Shown here: one piece after another, positions 38,065 to 45,190 of the stretch
How positions within the stretch are numbered: the first letter of the stretch is position 1
How the letters are laid out: every line of letters begins with the position of its first letter
NCBI RefSeq assembly: GCF_900104245.1
Contig: NZ_FMXN01000014.1
Coordinates: 1 to 47,968, forward strand
Direction: 5' to 3'
DNA from: Pseudidiomarina indica
Lineage (GTDB): Bacteria; Pseudomonadota; Gammaproteobacteria; Enterobacterales; Alteromonadaceae
Length of the DNA stretch: 47,968 nucleotides
Translations under genes and position numbers: made by a program
The notes under the pieces: generated by a model
Told to the model about the DNA's origin: nothing
The model's database searches: none
What the model saw: the letters and a program-made list of their open reading frames with translations, nothing else

Positions 38065-38583
38065 TCACAGCTCATCGTGTAAGCGCTGTTTCAGCCGACC
38101 AATCTTGGTCGAAACATTGCTTTCCGTAATACCCAGAATGTCAGCAATTTCCCGCTGCGAATGCTCTTCCAGATAGAGCAACAGTAAGGCTTTGTCCAAA
38201 GCTGTCTGGCGCTCAATAAAGTTATGTAATAGCAGGCGGTGATGGGTCATCTCAGATGTTTGCTCAGCCGTTTGCGGATCTGCAACCAGGTGATGCTCTT
38301 CGCTCATTGACACCAGGTTCCGTCGATGCGGCGACTGGTTGCGCAAATAGCTAATGGCGACATTTAATGCAATGCGATACATCCAGGTCGAAAAAGTGCG
38401 AGTCGGGTCAAAGTCAGGCCATGCGCGCCATAACTGAGTCGCCATTTCCTGCAGCAGATCAGCTCGGTCATCCGGCTGCCAGCAGTATGTATTGGCGACT
38501 TTGAACAAAATACCGCGATGTGACTCGAGTAATTGCTCAAACGCTTCCGTGTTTTGGATCATTGGCTCTGTTCTGTCATTCAT
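38065..38583 (-). CDS. ECF-type RNA polymerase sigma factor
   Basis: 172 residues with region 2 (FKVANTYCWQPDDRADLLQEM…RTFSTWMYRIALNVAISYLR) and region 4 (QTALDKALLLLYLEEHSQREIADILGITESNVSTKIGRLKQRL), with no region 3, as in ECF sigma factors. The best start is debatable: ATG 38583, or M8 at 38562. It should redirect RNA polymerase to a small regulon, with the downstream membrane protein as likely controller. It lies within the tRNA-Arg island next to an IS3 element, so mobile regulation is possible. Confidence 0.85.
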   Translation of the reverse strand: MNDRTEPMIQNTEAFEQLLESHRGILFKVANTYCWQPDDRADLLQEMATQLWRAWPDFDPTRTFSTWMYRIALNVAISYLRNQSPHRRNLVSMSEEHHLVADPQTAEQTSEMTHHRLLLHNFIERQTALDKALLLLYLEEHSQREIADILGITESNVSTKIGRLKQRLHDEL

Positions 38584-38698
38584 CGTTGATCGGCTCTGGT
38601 TCGTGTTACTTGCGACAGTGATTCGCTGATTTAATACTTATCTCACACTGTGAGTAAAATTTTTATTCAAACGAGTGAATCGCCACTGATTTGCTAGA

Positions 38699-38734
38699 CA
38701 CCTCGTAGCCATAGATAATGGCATACAAGAGGTG
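38699..38734 (+). promoter_or_regulatory. Inverted repeat over the orfA ribosome-binding site
   Basis: CACCTC (38699-38704) pairs with GAGGTG (38729-38734), and GCCA (38708-38711) with TGGC (38719-38722). The right arm is the ribosome-binding site for the ATG at 38738. Same design as at 1205-1240. Confidence 0.5.
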
Positions 38735-38737
38735 CTT

Positions 38738-39016
38738 ATGACCAACAAACGATACCCCGACGAATTTAAAATCGAAGCAGTCCGCCAGATCACCGACCGA
38801 GGTCACTCGGTAGCTGATGTTTCCAAGCGGCTCGATGTTTCAACTCACAGCCTTTATGCCTGGGTTAAGAAATTTGGCCCGGATGCCGAGGCAAACAAGA
38901 GCCGTAATGAGGAACAGGCCGAGCTGAAGCGACTACGCAAAGAGCTCCAACGCGTCACAGAAGAGCGTGACATTTTAAAAAAAGCCGCGGCGTACTTCGC
39001 GAAGCAGTCCGACTAA
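38738..39016 (+). CDS. IS3-family OrfA
   Basis: 92 residues beginning TNKRYPDEFKIEAVRQITDRG, with an N-terminal helix-turn-helix (SVADVSKRLDVSTHSLYAWVK) and a leucine-zipper-like coiled coil (EEQAELKRLRKELQRVTEERDIL) for dimerisation. It binds the IS ends and, by frameshifting, forms the N-terminus of the OrfAB transposase. The ATG at 38738 is preferred over the GTG two codons earlier. Confidence 0.92.
   Translation: MTNKRYPDEFKIEAVRQITDRGHSVADVSKRLDVSTHSLYAWVKKFGPDAEANKSRNEEQAELKRLRKELQRVTEERDILKKAAAYFAKQSD
38977..38984 (+). promoter_or_regulatory. Programmed -1 frameshift site A7G
   Basis: Seven A residues followed by G (read TTA AAA AAA GCC) lie near the end of orfA. A -1 slip puts ribosomes into the orfB frame, which is open from here (…YAFIKEHKDCWPVRKLC…) to 39894. 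This is the known IS3-family arrangement. Confidence 0.8.
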
Positions 39017-39081
39017 GGTACGCCTTTATCAAAGAGCACAAGGACTGCTGGCCAGTACGAAAGCTGTGCCGACTTCTGGAA

Positions 39082-39894
39082 GTGAACCCTAGTGGGTTTT
39101 ATGCGTGGCTCAAAAATCCCCGCTCAAAGCGCCAGAAGCGTGATACGCGTCAGGCTGGCCTGATCAAGCAATTCTGGCTCGAATCAGGTGGTGTATATGG
39201 CTATCGAAAAATATACAGCGATATGCGTGAGTACGGCGAAAACATTGGCGTCAATCGCGTTCATCGACTGATGAAGCTTAGCAAAATTAAGGCTCAGGTC
39301 GGTTACAATAAACCACGTCATCGCGGCGGTAGTGTTCATGTCGTCTCGCCGAACAGACTTAATCGTCAGTTCAGCACGGATAAACCAGACCAAGCTTGGG
39401 TGACTGATGTCACGTATATCAAAACTCACGAAGGCTGGCTTTATCTCGCGGTAGTAGTCGACCTATTCTCACGTCCCGTGGTTGGCTGGTCGATGCAACA
39501 GCGAATGACCAAAGAGTTGGTGCTTGATGCGCTACTCATGGCGGTATGGCGGAGAAATCCCCAACAAACCGTTACCGTTCACTCGGATCAAGGAAATCAG
39601 TACACGAGTCACGACTGGAGTACATTCCTTAAAAGCCATAATTTAGAAGGAAGCATGAGCCGTCGCGGAAACTGTCACGACAATGCGGTTGCTGAAAGCT
39701 TTTTCCAACTTCTAAAGCGTGAGCGTATTAAACGAAGGGTGTATTCAAATCGAGATGATGCACGTCGCGATATTTTTGATTACATCGAAATGTTTTACAA
39801 CGTGAAACGCCGACATGGTTTTAACGATCAGCTTTCACCAGTAGAGTATGAAAAACGATTTAAAAACGAGGCTACTGAGTGTCTAGTGAACTAG
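39082..39894 (+). CDS. IS3-family OrfB (transposase catalytic part)
   Basis: The rve/DDE integrase domain. The first start codon in this frame is the GTG at 39082, but protein similarity begins near 39018, so OrfB is probably made as an OrfAB fusion. Catalytic residues: D in WVTDVTYI, D in VHSDQGNQYTS and E in NAVAESFFQLLKRE, the DDE triad with normal spacing. HTH_21 region: YGYRKIYSDMREYGENIGVNRVHRLMKLSKI. It appears intact, so the element may be active. Confidence 0.92.
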   Translation: MNPSGFYAWLKNPRSKRQKRDTRQAGLIKQFWLESGGVYGYRKIYSDMREYGENIGVNRVHRLMKLSKIKAQVGYNKPRHRGGSVHVVSPNRLNRQFSTDKPDQAWVTDVTYIKTHEGWLYLAVVVDLFSRPVVGWSMQQRMTKELVLDALLMAVWRRNPQQTVTVHSDQGNQYTSHDWSTFLKSHNLEGSMSRRGNCHDNAVAESFFQLLKRERIKRRVYSNRDDARRDIFDYIEMFYNVKRRHGFNDQLSPVEYEKRFKNEATECLVN

Positions 39895-39904
39895 TGGCGA
39901 TTCA

Positions 39905-40183
39905 CTCTATTCACAAGAGATTCTGTCAAACCATAGGCTTGGATTTATGTTATTTAGAAAGAAAAAAGGGAGATACTTAAGTATCTCCCTTCTGTCCATT
40001 GCTACTTGTAACCCTACAAACCTTGATATTTTTGCGGTTCTTCGGTTAACGCCACAAGCGCTTACGTGATTGATTATCATTGATGCATTGTGTAATGTCA
40101 AGCCTCTACATCAATCCGCACTAAAGGATTATATGGTAACTATTCGAGCTGCCAGACTATGAATAATTAGCCAAGGATAAAAC
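39905..40183. other. Intergenic DNA with a 26-bp perfect palindrome
   Basis: Between the IS and the Abi-like gene. The palindrome at 39966-39991 (core GGGAGATACTTAAGTATCTCCC), flanked by an A-run and TTCTG, forms a strong stem and probably ends transcription leaving the IS; on the minus strand a longer T-run follows it. No coding frame is supported. Confidence 0.5.
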
Positions 40184-41221
40184 ATGAGGCCAACAAATTT
40201 ACAAGAAACATTCTCGGCTTTATCCACACCGAGAATTAATGCGTATAAAGTTTTCTTTGGATCAACACTCTGCGATGACCAAATTTTTGGATGCTACCAG
40301 TGGAATGAGGCGCTTTCTCACTCTATGTTTAAACTCATCAGTTTAATTGAAATAATAATGAGAAATCGAATGCATTCGGCTCTAAGTGTCAGATACTTTA
40401 ATCAACAAAAAAAGGTAGTCGAAAACTTCAAAGATCGCCAATGGACTAAGAGCGCTTCTGCTACCATTGGTCATCAATCTTCTTGTAATTGGTATAACTC
40501 AGAAATCAATAACAGTTTTATTTTGAACAAAAAAGGCCTTAACAACATTCATTCGGTAACTCATCATGGACGAAATGGTAGACCATTAGCCGGCTCAAGA
40601 AGCCCCTCCGCCGATGATGTTGTATCCAGCCTTACATTCGGATTTTGGTCTTCATTAGTCGAAAAATGCCCTGATATTGACTGGCCCAACACATTAAGCC
40701 AAATATATCCCAACCATCGTGTATCTAAAAGCAACCAATGGAACTCAAATATAGAACAGACAAAGTTATCTTATCGACTGGAACTAATTAGAAACTTCAG
40801 AAATCGTGTTGCACATCACGAACCGATTTGGAAGCTAGGTAACCTATTATCTGAACAGCCTCCGATGTCTAATGGTCAGCTAAATACGCACGGTTCTCGG
40901 ACTATTCTTGATAGCAGTCCAAGTACACCTAAACAAAGTATAAGGCGTTTGCGAAGTATATACAGCAGGCACACTGAGTTACTTCGCTGGATGTCTCAAG
41001 AGATATACGACGATTACAACAACTCTTCTTTACATAAGCAAATTCTTTGGCTGTGCAGTGAGGACGGCCTTGAAGCACATCTCAACCGAGCCACCGAAGA
41101 TTTCCCTTCGCTGAAAACAGCTAAATTTAAAAGAGAGTTGTCCTCGATAATTAAAACTAAAAAGTCAGCTTACTTATTCAAAAACGGAAGGAACTTGTTA
41201 GCCGTACATCACATTGCTTGA
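40184..41221 (+). CDS. Abi-like HEPN-domain protein
   Basis: 345 residues. MFKLISLIEIIMRNRMHSALSVRYF (about 48-72) is the opening seen in Abi-type proteins, and RNFRNRVAHHEPIW (203-216) holds the HEPN ribonuclease motif RN-x3-H (R206, N207, H211). Abi-like HEPN proteins are linked to phage defence through RNA cleavage. AAGGATAAAAC precedes the start. It lies as the last gene before the att copy at 41554, a typical place for defence cargo. No partner antitoxin is obvious nearby. The exact Abi subfamily is not assigned. Confidence 0.72.
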   Translation: MRPTNLQETFSALSTPRINAYKVFFGSTLCDDQIFGCYQWNEALSHSMFKLISLIEIIMRNRMHSALSVRYFNQQKKVVENFKDRQWTKSASATIGHQSSCNWYNSEINNSFILNKKGLNNIHSVTHHGRNGRPLAGSRSPSADDVVSSLTFGFWSSLVEKCPDIDWPNTLSQIYPNHRVSKSNQWNSNIEQTKLSYRLELIRNFRNRVAHHEPIWKLGNLLSEQPPMSNGQLNTHGSRTILDSSPSTPKQSIRRLRSIYSRHTELLRWMSQEIYDDYNNSSLHKQILWLCSEDGLEAHLNRATEDFPSLKTAKFKRELSSIIKTKKSAYLFKNGRNLLAVHHIA

Positions 41222-41332
41222 GCTAGACGGATCGATAAGTATTAAGTGCTAATTATCATAAATTAGATACTGCAATATTCTACTTTTAATGCTCGAGCCT
41301 ATGAATTTATGTCACGCAAGTGAGTTCACCGA

Positions 41333-41573
41333 GGTGGAATTTTTTCCACCTAAAAACTCAGATTTTTCTGGAGATTCAGAATTTTTTGTCGCAAGGCAAA
41401 GGTCAAAAATTGAAATTTCGGAGTCGGTTTTCTGTGACCAATTTTGTCATTAAACGGTCTCAAAAGTGTCGATTTCGACGCAAAATAAAAAGCCACAACA
41501 CCGCTTAACCCCTTACCACGCCTAGCTTTAACGATTTACCACCGAACCCGTGACTGCCCTCCGGAGGCAGAGG
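41333..41573 (+). repeat. 241-bp direct repeat, copy 1 (element right end plus att)
   Basis: Matches 44704-44944 in length and, by eye, at roughly 90 per cent of bases. It starts with a hairpin, GGTGGAA-TTTT-TTCCACC, contains GTCGATTTCGAC, and runs into the anticodon part of the tRNA copy. The rest is AT-rich with no gene. Best read as the right terminal segment of an integrated element next to attR. Between the Abi gene and here (41222-41332) nothing is seen. Confidence 0.85.
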
Positions 41574-41605
41574 CCAGAGGTTCGAATCCTCTCGGGTGCG
41601 CCATC
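41554..41605 (+). other. tRNA-Arg 3'-part copy, attachment site (attR1)
   Basis: Identical to 35823-35874 but for two bases (T to C and A to G in the variable and T-loop region), both compatible with a functional T-arm. The 5' half of the tRNA is absent, so this is not a tRNA gene. Confidence 0.85.
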
Positions 41606-41904
41606 AAAGGCTTTCAGAGCATTTCCCCTGCAAATTCCATTACTTTTCTTTTTATGAGTTGAGGTCACCCTCAAATCACGCATGACCTTTGCCCAAATTC
41701 GCTAAAACTCGCCTAAAAAATGCATGTGGCAGATATGTGGCAAATCTGTGGCAGAATTTTTAGGTCGGATTTTTGAGGTATAATTTTTTGACCTTTACCC
41801 ACCTTTTCGTTGGTACTACTTTACGCTGGCTAATATTTGCTCAAACCTAAGTAATCTTGTAATGTCGTGGAACCAATGGTACATAAAGTAGGGTAACTAT
41901 TATA
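41606..41904. other. Left end of second segment, with three 11-bp iterons
   Basis: No gene is seen. TGTGGCA occurs at 41725, 41736 and 41747, exactly one helical turn apart. Such iterated sites next to an att core resemble integrase arm or excisionase sites. TATAAT occurs near 41779 without a convincing -35. The last part should carry the promoter and leader for the hydrolase at 41905; AGGGTAACTATTATA precedes its ATG. Confidence 0.4.
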
Positions 41905-42888
41905 ATGGCACTCTCAAAATTAGCGTTAAAAGTTTTTTTGATTTCATTAATGTCTGGTGTAGTTTGCAGTGCAAATTCTGCCTCGAACAACGGCCAGTTT
42001 TTCAGCAGCCATTCGGCCATTACGGAACAGACTGACTGCTTCGCGCCTCCTTATGATGATGCTAGCAATTTACGCACTATCATCGCTGATTTTACACAAA
42101 TGGAGAGCAGAGCTATTAACCATGTCTTCAGCGAACAGCTATTTGATATGAGAAAGAATCGTTATGAGTGTCTGCGTTTCACTTATCAAGTAGACGGCAC
42201 AGAAGTACCTGGGTTTATGTTTCGCTCTGTAAATGCAGGGAGCGACTCTCCAGTACTGGTCTACCATCGTGGAGGCAACGGCAAATATGGGCAAATCCGA
42301 TGGGTCAACTTATATTTAAAATACCTAGATATGGCAGCTAATGGTTACACTATTATTGGTAGTAACTTGCGTGAGAATGATGAGTTTGGTGGTGCAGATG
42401 TAGACGACACCCGTGAACTTTTAAATATTGTGCATGGTATGGAGAATGTAGACCATAATCGTATCGCATTGTGGGGTGTCAGCCGGGGCGCGTCCCAAAT
42501 GATGCAGGTTGCTAGAAACCGCAACGACATTCGCGCACTTGTTTTTGAAGCTGGCAATGCTGACCACCAACGTGCATTGCAAGACCGTCCTGAGATGATT
42601 GACGTTTATCTAAAGCGGGTACCTAACTTCGAAGATAATCGCGAAGAAGAACTCGCTAAACGTTCCGTCATATTCTGGGCTGATGAGCTGCCAGACGTCC
42701 CAGTTTTAATTCTGCATGGTGACGCTGATGATCGAGTAGATGTTGAGCAAGCACATCTATTAGCAAGAGCGCTTGACGAAAGCGGACACGAGTACGAGCT
42801 AAAAGTTTATAGCGGCGCAGGACATGCTCTGCCCGATAATGCTCGAGAAGATATGTTCCGCTGGCTGAATACAGTTTTAAACAATTAG
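41905..42888 (+). CDS. Secreted alpha/beta hydrolase, S9-like
   Basis: 327 residues with a Sec signal (SKLALKVFLISLMSGVVCSANSA). Alpha/beta hydrolase motifs: oxyanion region VLVYHRGGNGKYG, nucleophile in WGVSRGAS (S193), acid in LHGDADDRVD and His in GAGHALPDN (about 312). The layout without an N-terminal propeller resembles the catalytic half of prolyl-oligopeptidase-like or dienelactone-type enzymes. GVSRGA is a less usual nucleophile elbow. Cargo gene between two att copies, with no operon partner; substrate unknown. Confidence 0.78.
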   Translation: MALSKLALKVFLISLMSGVVCSANSASNNGQFFSSHSAITEQTDCFAPPYDDASNLRTIIADFTQMESRAINHVFSEQLFDMRKNRYECLRFTYQVDGTEVPGFMFRSVNAGSDSPVLVYHRGGNGKYGQIRWVNLYLKYLDMAANGYTIIGSNLRENDEFGGADVDDTRELLNIVHGMENVDHNRIALWGVSRGASQMMQVARNRNDIRALVFEAGNADHQRALQDRPEMIDVYLKRVPNFEDNREEELAKRSVIFWADELPDVPVLILHGDADDRVDVEQAHLLARALDESGHEYELKVYSGAGHALPDNAREDMFRWLNTVLNN

Positions 42889-43020
42889 CGTCTAGATTGT
42901 TAGTGAACACTTGCTAAATGTCCTAATTCGGAAATTTTAAGCTGGTGTTGATACTGCCCCAGAACTATGCCTATTCCTTGCGGTGGTACGAGAAATATAT
43001 CGCCATGAGCACCACCGCAG

Positions 43021-43560
43021 CAGGGTCTTGTTGAACAAATAAGGGAACTTTCTCAGTTCGCGTTGAGCAGATCGCCGAACCCACGCCGATACAGAACATC
43101 GTAATGAGCAAAACCAAATACCGAGTTAAAAACTGGTCTGAATACAATAAAGCCCTAAAAATCAGAGGCTCAGTGACGTTCTGGTTCGACAATAAACCTA
43201 TCACTCAGTGGTGGCATGATACGGCAAACGAGGCAGAGACCTGCATACCGCGACCAGGCTATCGTCATGTTCATGATGCTTCAGGCGGTGCATAAACTCA
43301 GCTTGCGCAGCACCGAAGGCTTTAAACTCCTTGTTTAAGTTGATGGATGTGCCGCTTAGGAGTCCCGACTACAGCATTGCCAGCAAACGGGCTCGTACGG
43401 TAAAGGTAAAAATACCACGCCCCGCAGGCCCTGTAGCGTACGTGGTGTTTAATGCCACAGGGCTGAAAATCTTCGGCGAATGGAAAGTCCGTAAGCATAG
43501 CCAAGAAAAGCGCCTTATTTGGCGTAAACTCCACTCTGGCGTAGACGTTTGTAGTGACAT
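43021..43560 (+). pseudogene. IS5-family transposase relic
   Basis: TCTTGTTGAACAAATAAGG near 43024 resembles an IS5/IS903-type terminal repeat. The transposase starts at 43104 (MSKTKYRVKNWSEYNKALK…GSVTFWFDNKPITQWW), shifts frame near 43250 (YRDQAIVMFMMLQAVHKLSLR), and continues in another frame from about 43331 (LMDVPLRSPDYSIASKRARTVKV…GEWKVRKHSQEKRLIWRKLH). It breaks off at about 43556 and joins an IS3 fragment. The rest, including later catalytic residues, is lost. In the stretch 42889-43020 nothing clear is seen. Confidence 0.8.
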
Positions 43561-43572
43561 AGTTAATTTGGC

Positions 43573-43617
43573 CACCTGATTAGAGCTGTTATGATGACAG
43601 CATCGCAAAATTAGGTG
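43573..43617 (+). promoter_or_regulatory. Inverted repeat over another IS3-type orfA start
   Basis: CACCTGATT (43573-43581) pairs with AATTAGGTG (43609-43617) through one G-U pair; GCTGT/ACAGC (43585-43589, 43597-43601) nests inside. The right arm is the ribosome-binding site for the ATG at 43623. Confidence 0.5.
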
Positions 43618-43622
43618 ACAAA

Positions 43623-43874
43623 ATGACAAAGAAGAACCGTCCTAACTTCAGCCCGGAATTTAGACTGGAAACAGCACAGTTAGTCGTCGACCAAGGGTAT
43701 TCTCACAAGGAAACCGCCGATGCCATGGGCGTTGGGTATTCAACGCTTGGTAAATGGGTAAAGCAGCTACGAGAAGAACGCGCCGGTAAGGCTCCAAAAG
43801 CCAGCCCGATGACGCCTGAGCAGGTTGAAATCCGTGAGTGTAATCCCCCCAAAAATAGGAGTAGTTATGCGTAG
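43623..43874 (+). pseudogene. Truncated IS3-family orfA
   Basis: The start ([20 protein letters not shown]) and helix-turn-helix ([23 protein letters not shown]) are typical of IS3-family OrfA. Family similarity ends at PEQVEIRE, residue 74; the last nine codons come from a second IS tip beginning at 43839 (TGTAATCCCCCC). The orfB part is absent, so it is a relic from one IS landing in another followed by loss. Confidence 0.8.
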
Positions 43875-43880
43875 AAAGTG
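43839..43880 (+). mobile_element. IS tip related to 1657-1710
   Basis: TGTAATCCCCCCAAAAATAG, then GGAG, and an ATG at 43867 with CGTAGAAAG. The arrangement matches the fragment beyond 1657. Cut a few codons into its orfA by the Fic gene boundary. Confidence 0.35.
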
Positions 43881-44492
43881 CTAGTACTGATTGAACTCTG
43901 CTCTTGTCTTCATGGCGCTCGAAAAAATATCGACAAGTGGCTGAAGATCGAGATTCACACCAGAAACATTGGCATAGACCCACTCTTGCTGCGATATTTC
44001 AGGCCACAATACATCATAACCAAGTGCAAATAGCATTTCTTCAAAAAAGAATCGTTGCGCACGCCCATTACCTTCCCGAAATGGATGTAATAAATTAATC
44101 TCGCAGTATAAATCAGCCACATCACGCACGAAAACTTCAGGTGTTTTTGCATGTTTTAGCAAAGGAATTTGGCGAAATAATCTATCAGCCTCAGTTTTTA
44201 TTCTTGACGCCGTGCAGAATCGAGTTGCGCCTTTTGAAATATCAATTGTTCGTAACTCGCCAGCCCAATCGTATACATCCTGAAATAAATGCAGATGTAA
44301 ACGCTGCAGATGCTCGAGTGTGAACTCTTGAATGTCTAATATCGTGGATGTGTAGGATTTATAACGTAGGGTAGTAAATTCTATTTCGGCAGCGGCTAGA
44401 TTTTCCTCATCGCGAATATTGAGCTTGTTAACCAAAGCATCCGCGTCTGGGTAACAATACGGATCTTGCCCAACGCCGTACTTATCTCGCAT
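43881..44492 (-). CDS. Fic family toxin (AMPylator), class I
   Basis: 203 residues with the active-site motif HPFREGNGRAQR (136-147), matching HPFx(D/E)GNGRxxR, in which the His is catalytic and the Glu/Asp binds metal. The flap TRFCTASRI (90-98) and the LHLHLFQDVYDWAGELRT helix are typical. Fic enzymes transfer AMP from ATP to target hydroxyls; class I members, such as VbhT or FicT, often hit DNA gyrase and topoisomerase IV and are held inactive by a small antitoxin. The antitoxin gene lies directly upstream, overlapping by 11 nt. The protein lacks its own inhibitory helix. Confidence 0.9.
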   Translation of the reverse strand: MRDKYGVGQDPYCYPDADALVNKLNIRDEENLAAAEIEFTTLRYKSYTSTILDIQEFTLEHLQRLHLHLFQDVYDWAGELRTIDISKGATRFCTASRIKTEADRLFRQIPLLKHAKTPEVFVRDVADLYCEINLLHPFREGNGRAQRFFFEEMLFALGYDVLWPEISQQEWVYANVSGVNLDLQPLVDIFSSAMKTRAEFNQY

Positions 44493-44640
44493 ATTTACGT
44501 TTTAAAGATGCGATAGACTGCTTTTCAGAAGACTCTTTCATTTTAAGGCCTTCATACCCAAGACTGGTTTTGAAGTTCTCAATATTTGGAACAAAGCGCT
44601 CTTGTTTATCTGGGCTGTTTTTTGTGCGTTTCATTATCAT
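44482..44640 (-). CDS. Fic antitoxin, 52 residues (YhfG/VbhA-like)
   Basis: Starts at ATG 44640 with AAGGG five bases upstream; reads MIMKRTKNSPDKQERFVPNI… and ends with basic SLKRKYAR. It contains S26-LGY-E30-G31, matching the inhibitory motif (S/T)xxxE(G/N) of class I Fic antitoxins, whose Glu blocks ATP binding in the toxin. The 3' end overlaps the fic start, the normal antitoxin-first order that keeps the pair coupled. Outside the motif I cannot align it reliably to a named family. Confidence 0.8.
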   Translation of the reverse strand: MIMKRTKNSPDKQERFVPNIENFKTSLGYEGLKMKESSEKQSIASLKRKYAR

Positions 44641-44703
44641 GTACCCTTATGATGAGTCGCATAAATTATAACCTATGCCACTCGTCTAAGCCATGTCCAA
44701 TAC

Positions 44704-44944
44704 GGTGGAATTTTTTCCACCTAAAAACTCAGGATTTTTCGGATGTTCAGAATTTTTTGTCGCGAGGCAAAGGTCAAAAATTGAAATTTCTACTTCGGTT
44801 TCCTGTGACCAATTTTGTCTTTAAACGGTCTCAAAAGTGTCGATTTCGACGCAAAATAAAAAGTTACAACACCGCTTAAACTCTTGCTATACCTAGCTTT
44901 AACGATTTACCACCGAACCCGTGACTGCCCTCCGGAGGCTGAGG
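44704..44944 (+). repeat. 241-bp direct repeat, copy 2 (element right end plus att)
   Basis: Second copy of 41333-41573 with the same length and about 20 scattered differences by eye. The starting hairpin and the GTCGATTTCGAC block are conserved exactly. It ends in the partial tRNA copy at 44925-44944. Shared terminal DNA implies two related elements in tandem. Confidence 0.85.
44925..44944 (+). other. Partial tRNA-Arg copy (attR2, cut)
   Basis: CTGCCCTCCGGAGGCTGAGG matches the anticodon arm of the tRNA copy with one change, then breaks off where an IS3 fragment begins. The T-arm and CCA part has been lost, probably by an IS-mediated deletion. Confidence 0.7.
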
Positions 44945-45190
44945 TAGCTTTAATTTCTTCATCAAGCGCCCAGCGCGCTAACGTGTCAGCGTAATGCTGT
45001 GCGCATCATCATTGGTAATCATGTCAGCTAGTGTTCTGGCGCCGGCTGAGCCATTAGCGCTTTGCGCACCAGACTGCGGAGCCTGATCGCTTCTGGCGAA
45101 ATACGTTTATCTCGTCGCTGCCAGTATTTAAATGTGCTGCGGTAGGCATCCAGTACCTCGCACAAATCTTTTACCGAATACCGGCGTGTA
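44945..45190 (-). pseudogene. IS3-family OrfB relic with frameshift
   Basis: Minus-strand reading gives RYSVKDLCEVLDAYRSTFKY…RRDKRISPEAIRLRSLVRKAL, then after a frameshift AGARTLADMITNDDAHSITLTR and, past a stop, RAGRLMKKLKL. This is the N-terminal half of an IS3-type OrfB (…GSAGARTIA…YRAGRLMKKL…). The catalytic domain is missing. It abuts the truncated att copy. Confidence 0.7.

Larger units (their letters stand above)
38676..39904 (+). mobile_element. Complete IS3-family insertion sequence, 1229 bp
   Basis: Ends are TGAATCGCCACT at 38676 and AGTGGCGATTCA at 39904, perfect over these 12 bp and imperfect for about 15 more (…TAGACACC against …TAGACACT). Inside are orfA and orfB with a frameshift site. 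The repeat extends three further bases outside (GAG/CTC), and no clear target duplication is seen, so either the duplication decayed or neighbouring DNA was lost. Confidence 0.9.

Noticed and set aside
42971-43204. 77-aa minus-strand frame ending AAVVLMAIYFSYHRKE
   Set aside because: Most of it is antisense to the IS5 transposase relic. The last 20 residues look membrane-like and might be the end of a broken gene, but there is no independent support.
44586-44879. 97-aa plus-strand open frame over the 241-bp repeat, and the related frame at 41320-41508
   Set aside because: The frame begins antisense to the Fic antitoxin gene, and its repeat part is low-complexity, Phe/Lys-rich translation of AT-rich DNA. 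Similarity between the two frames comes from the DNA repeat itself.
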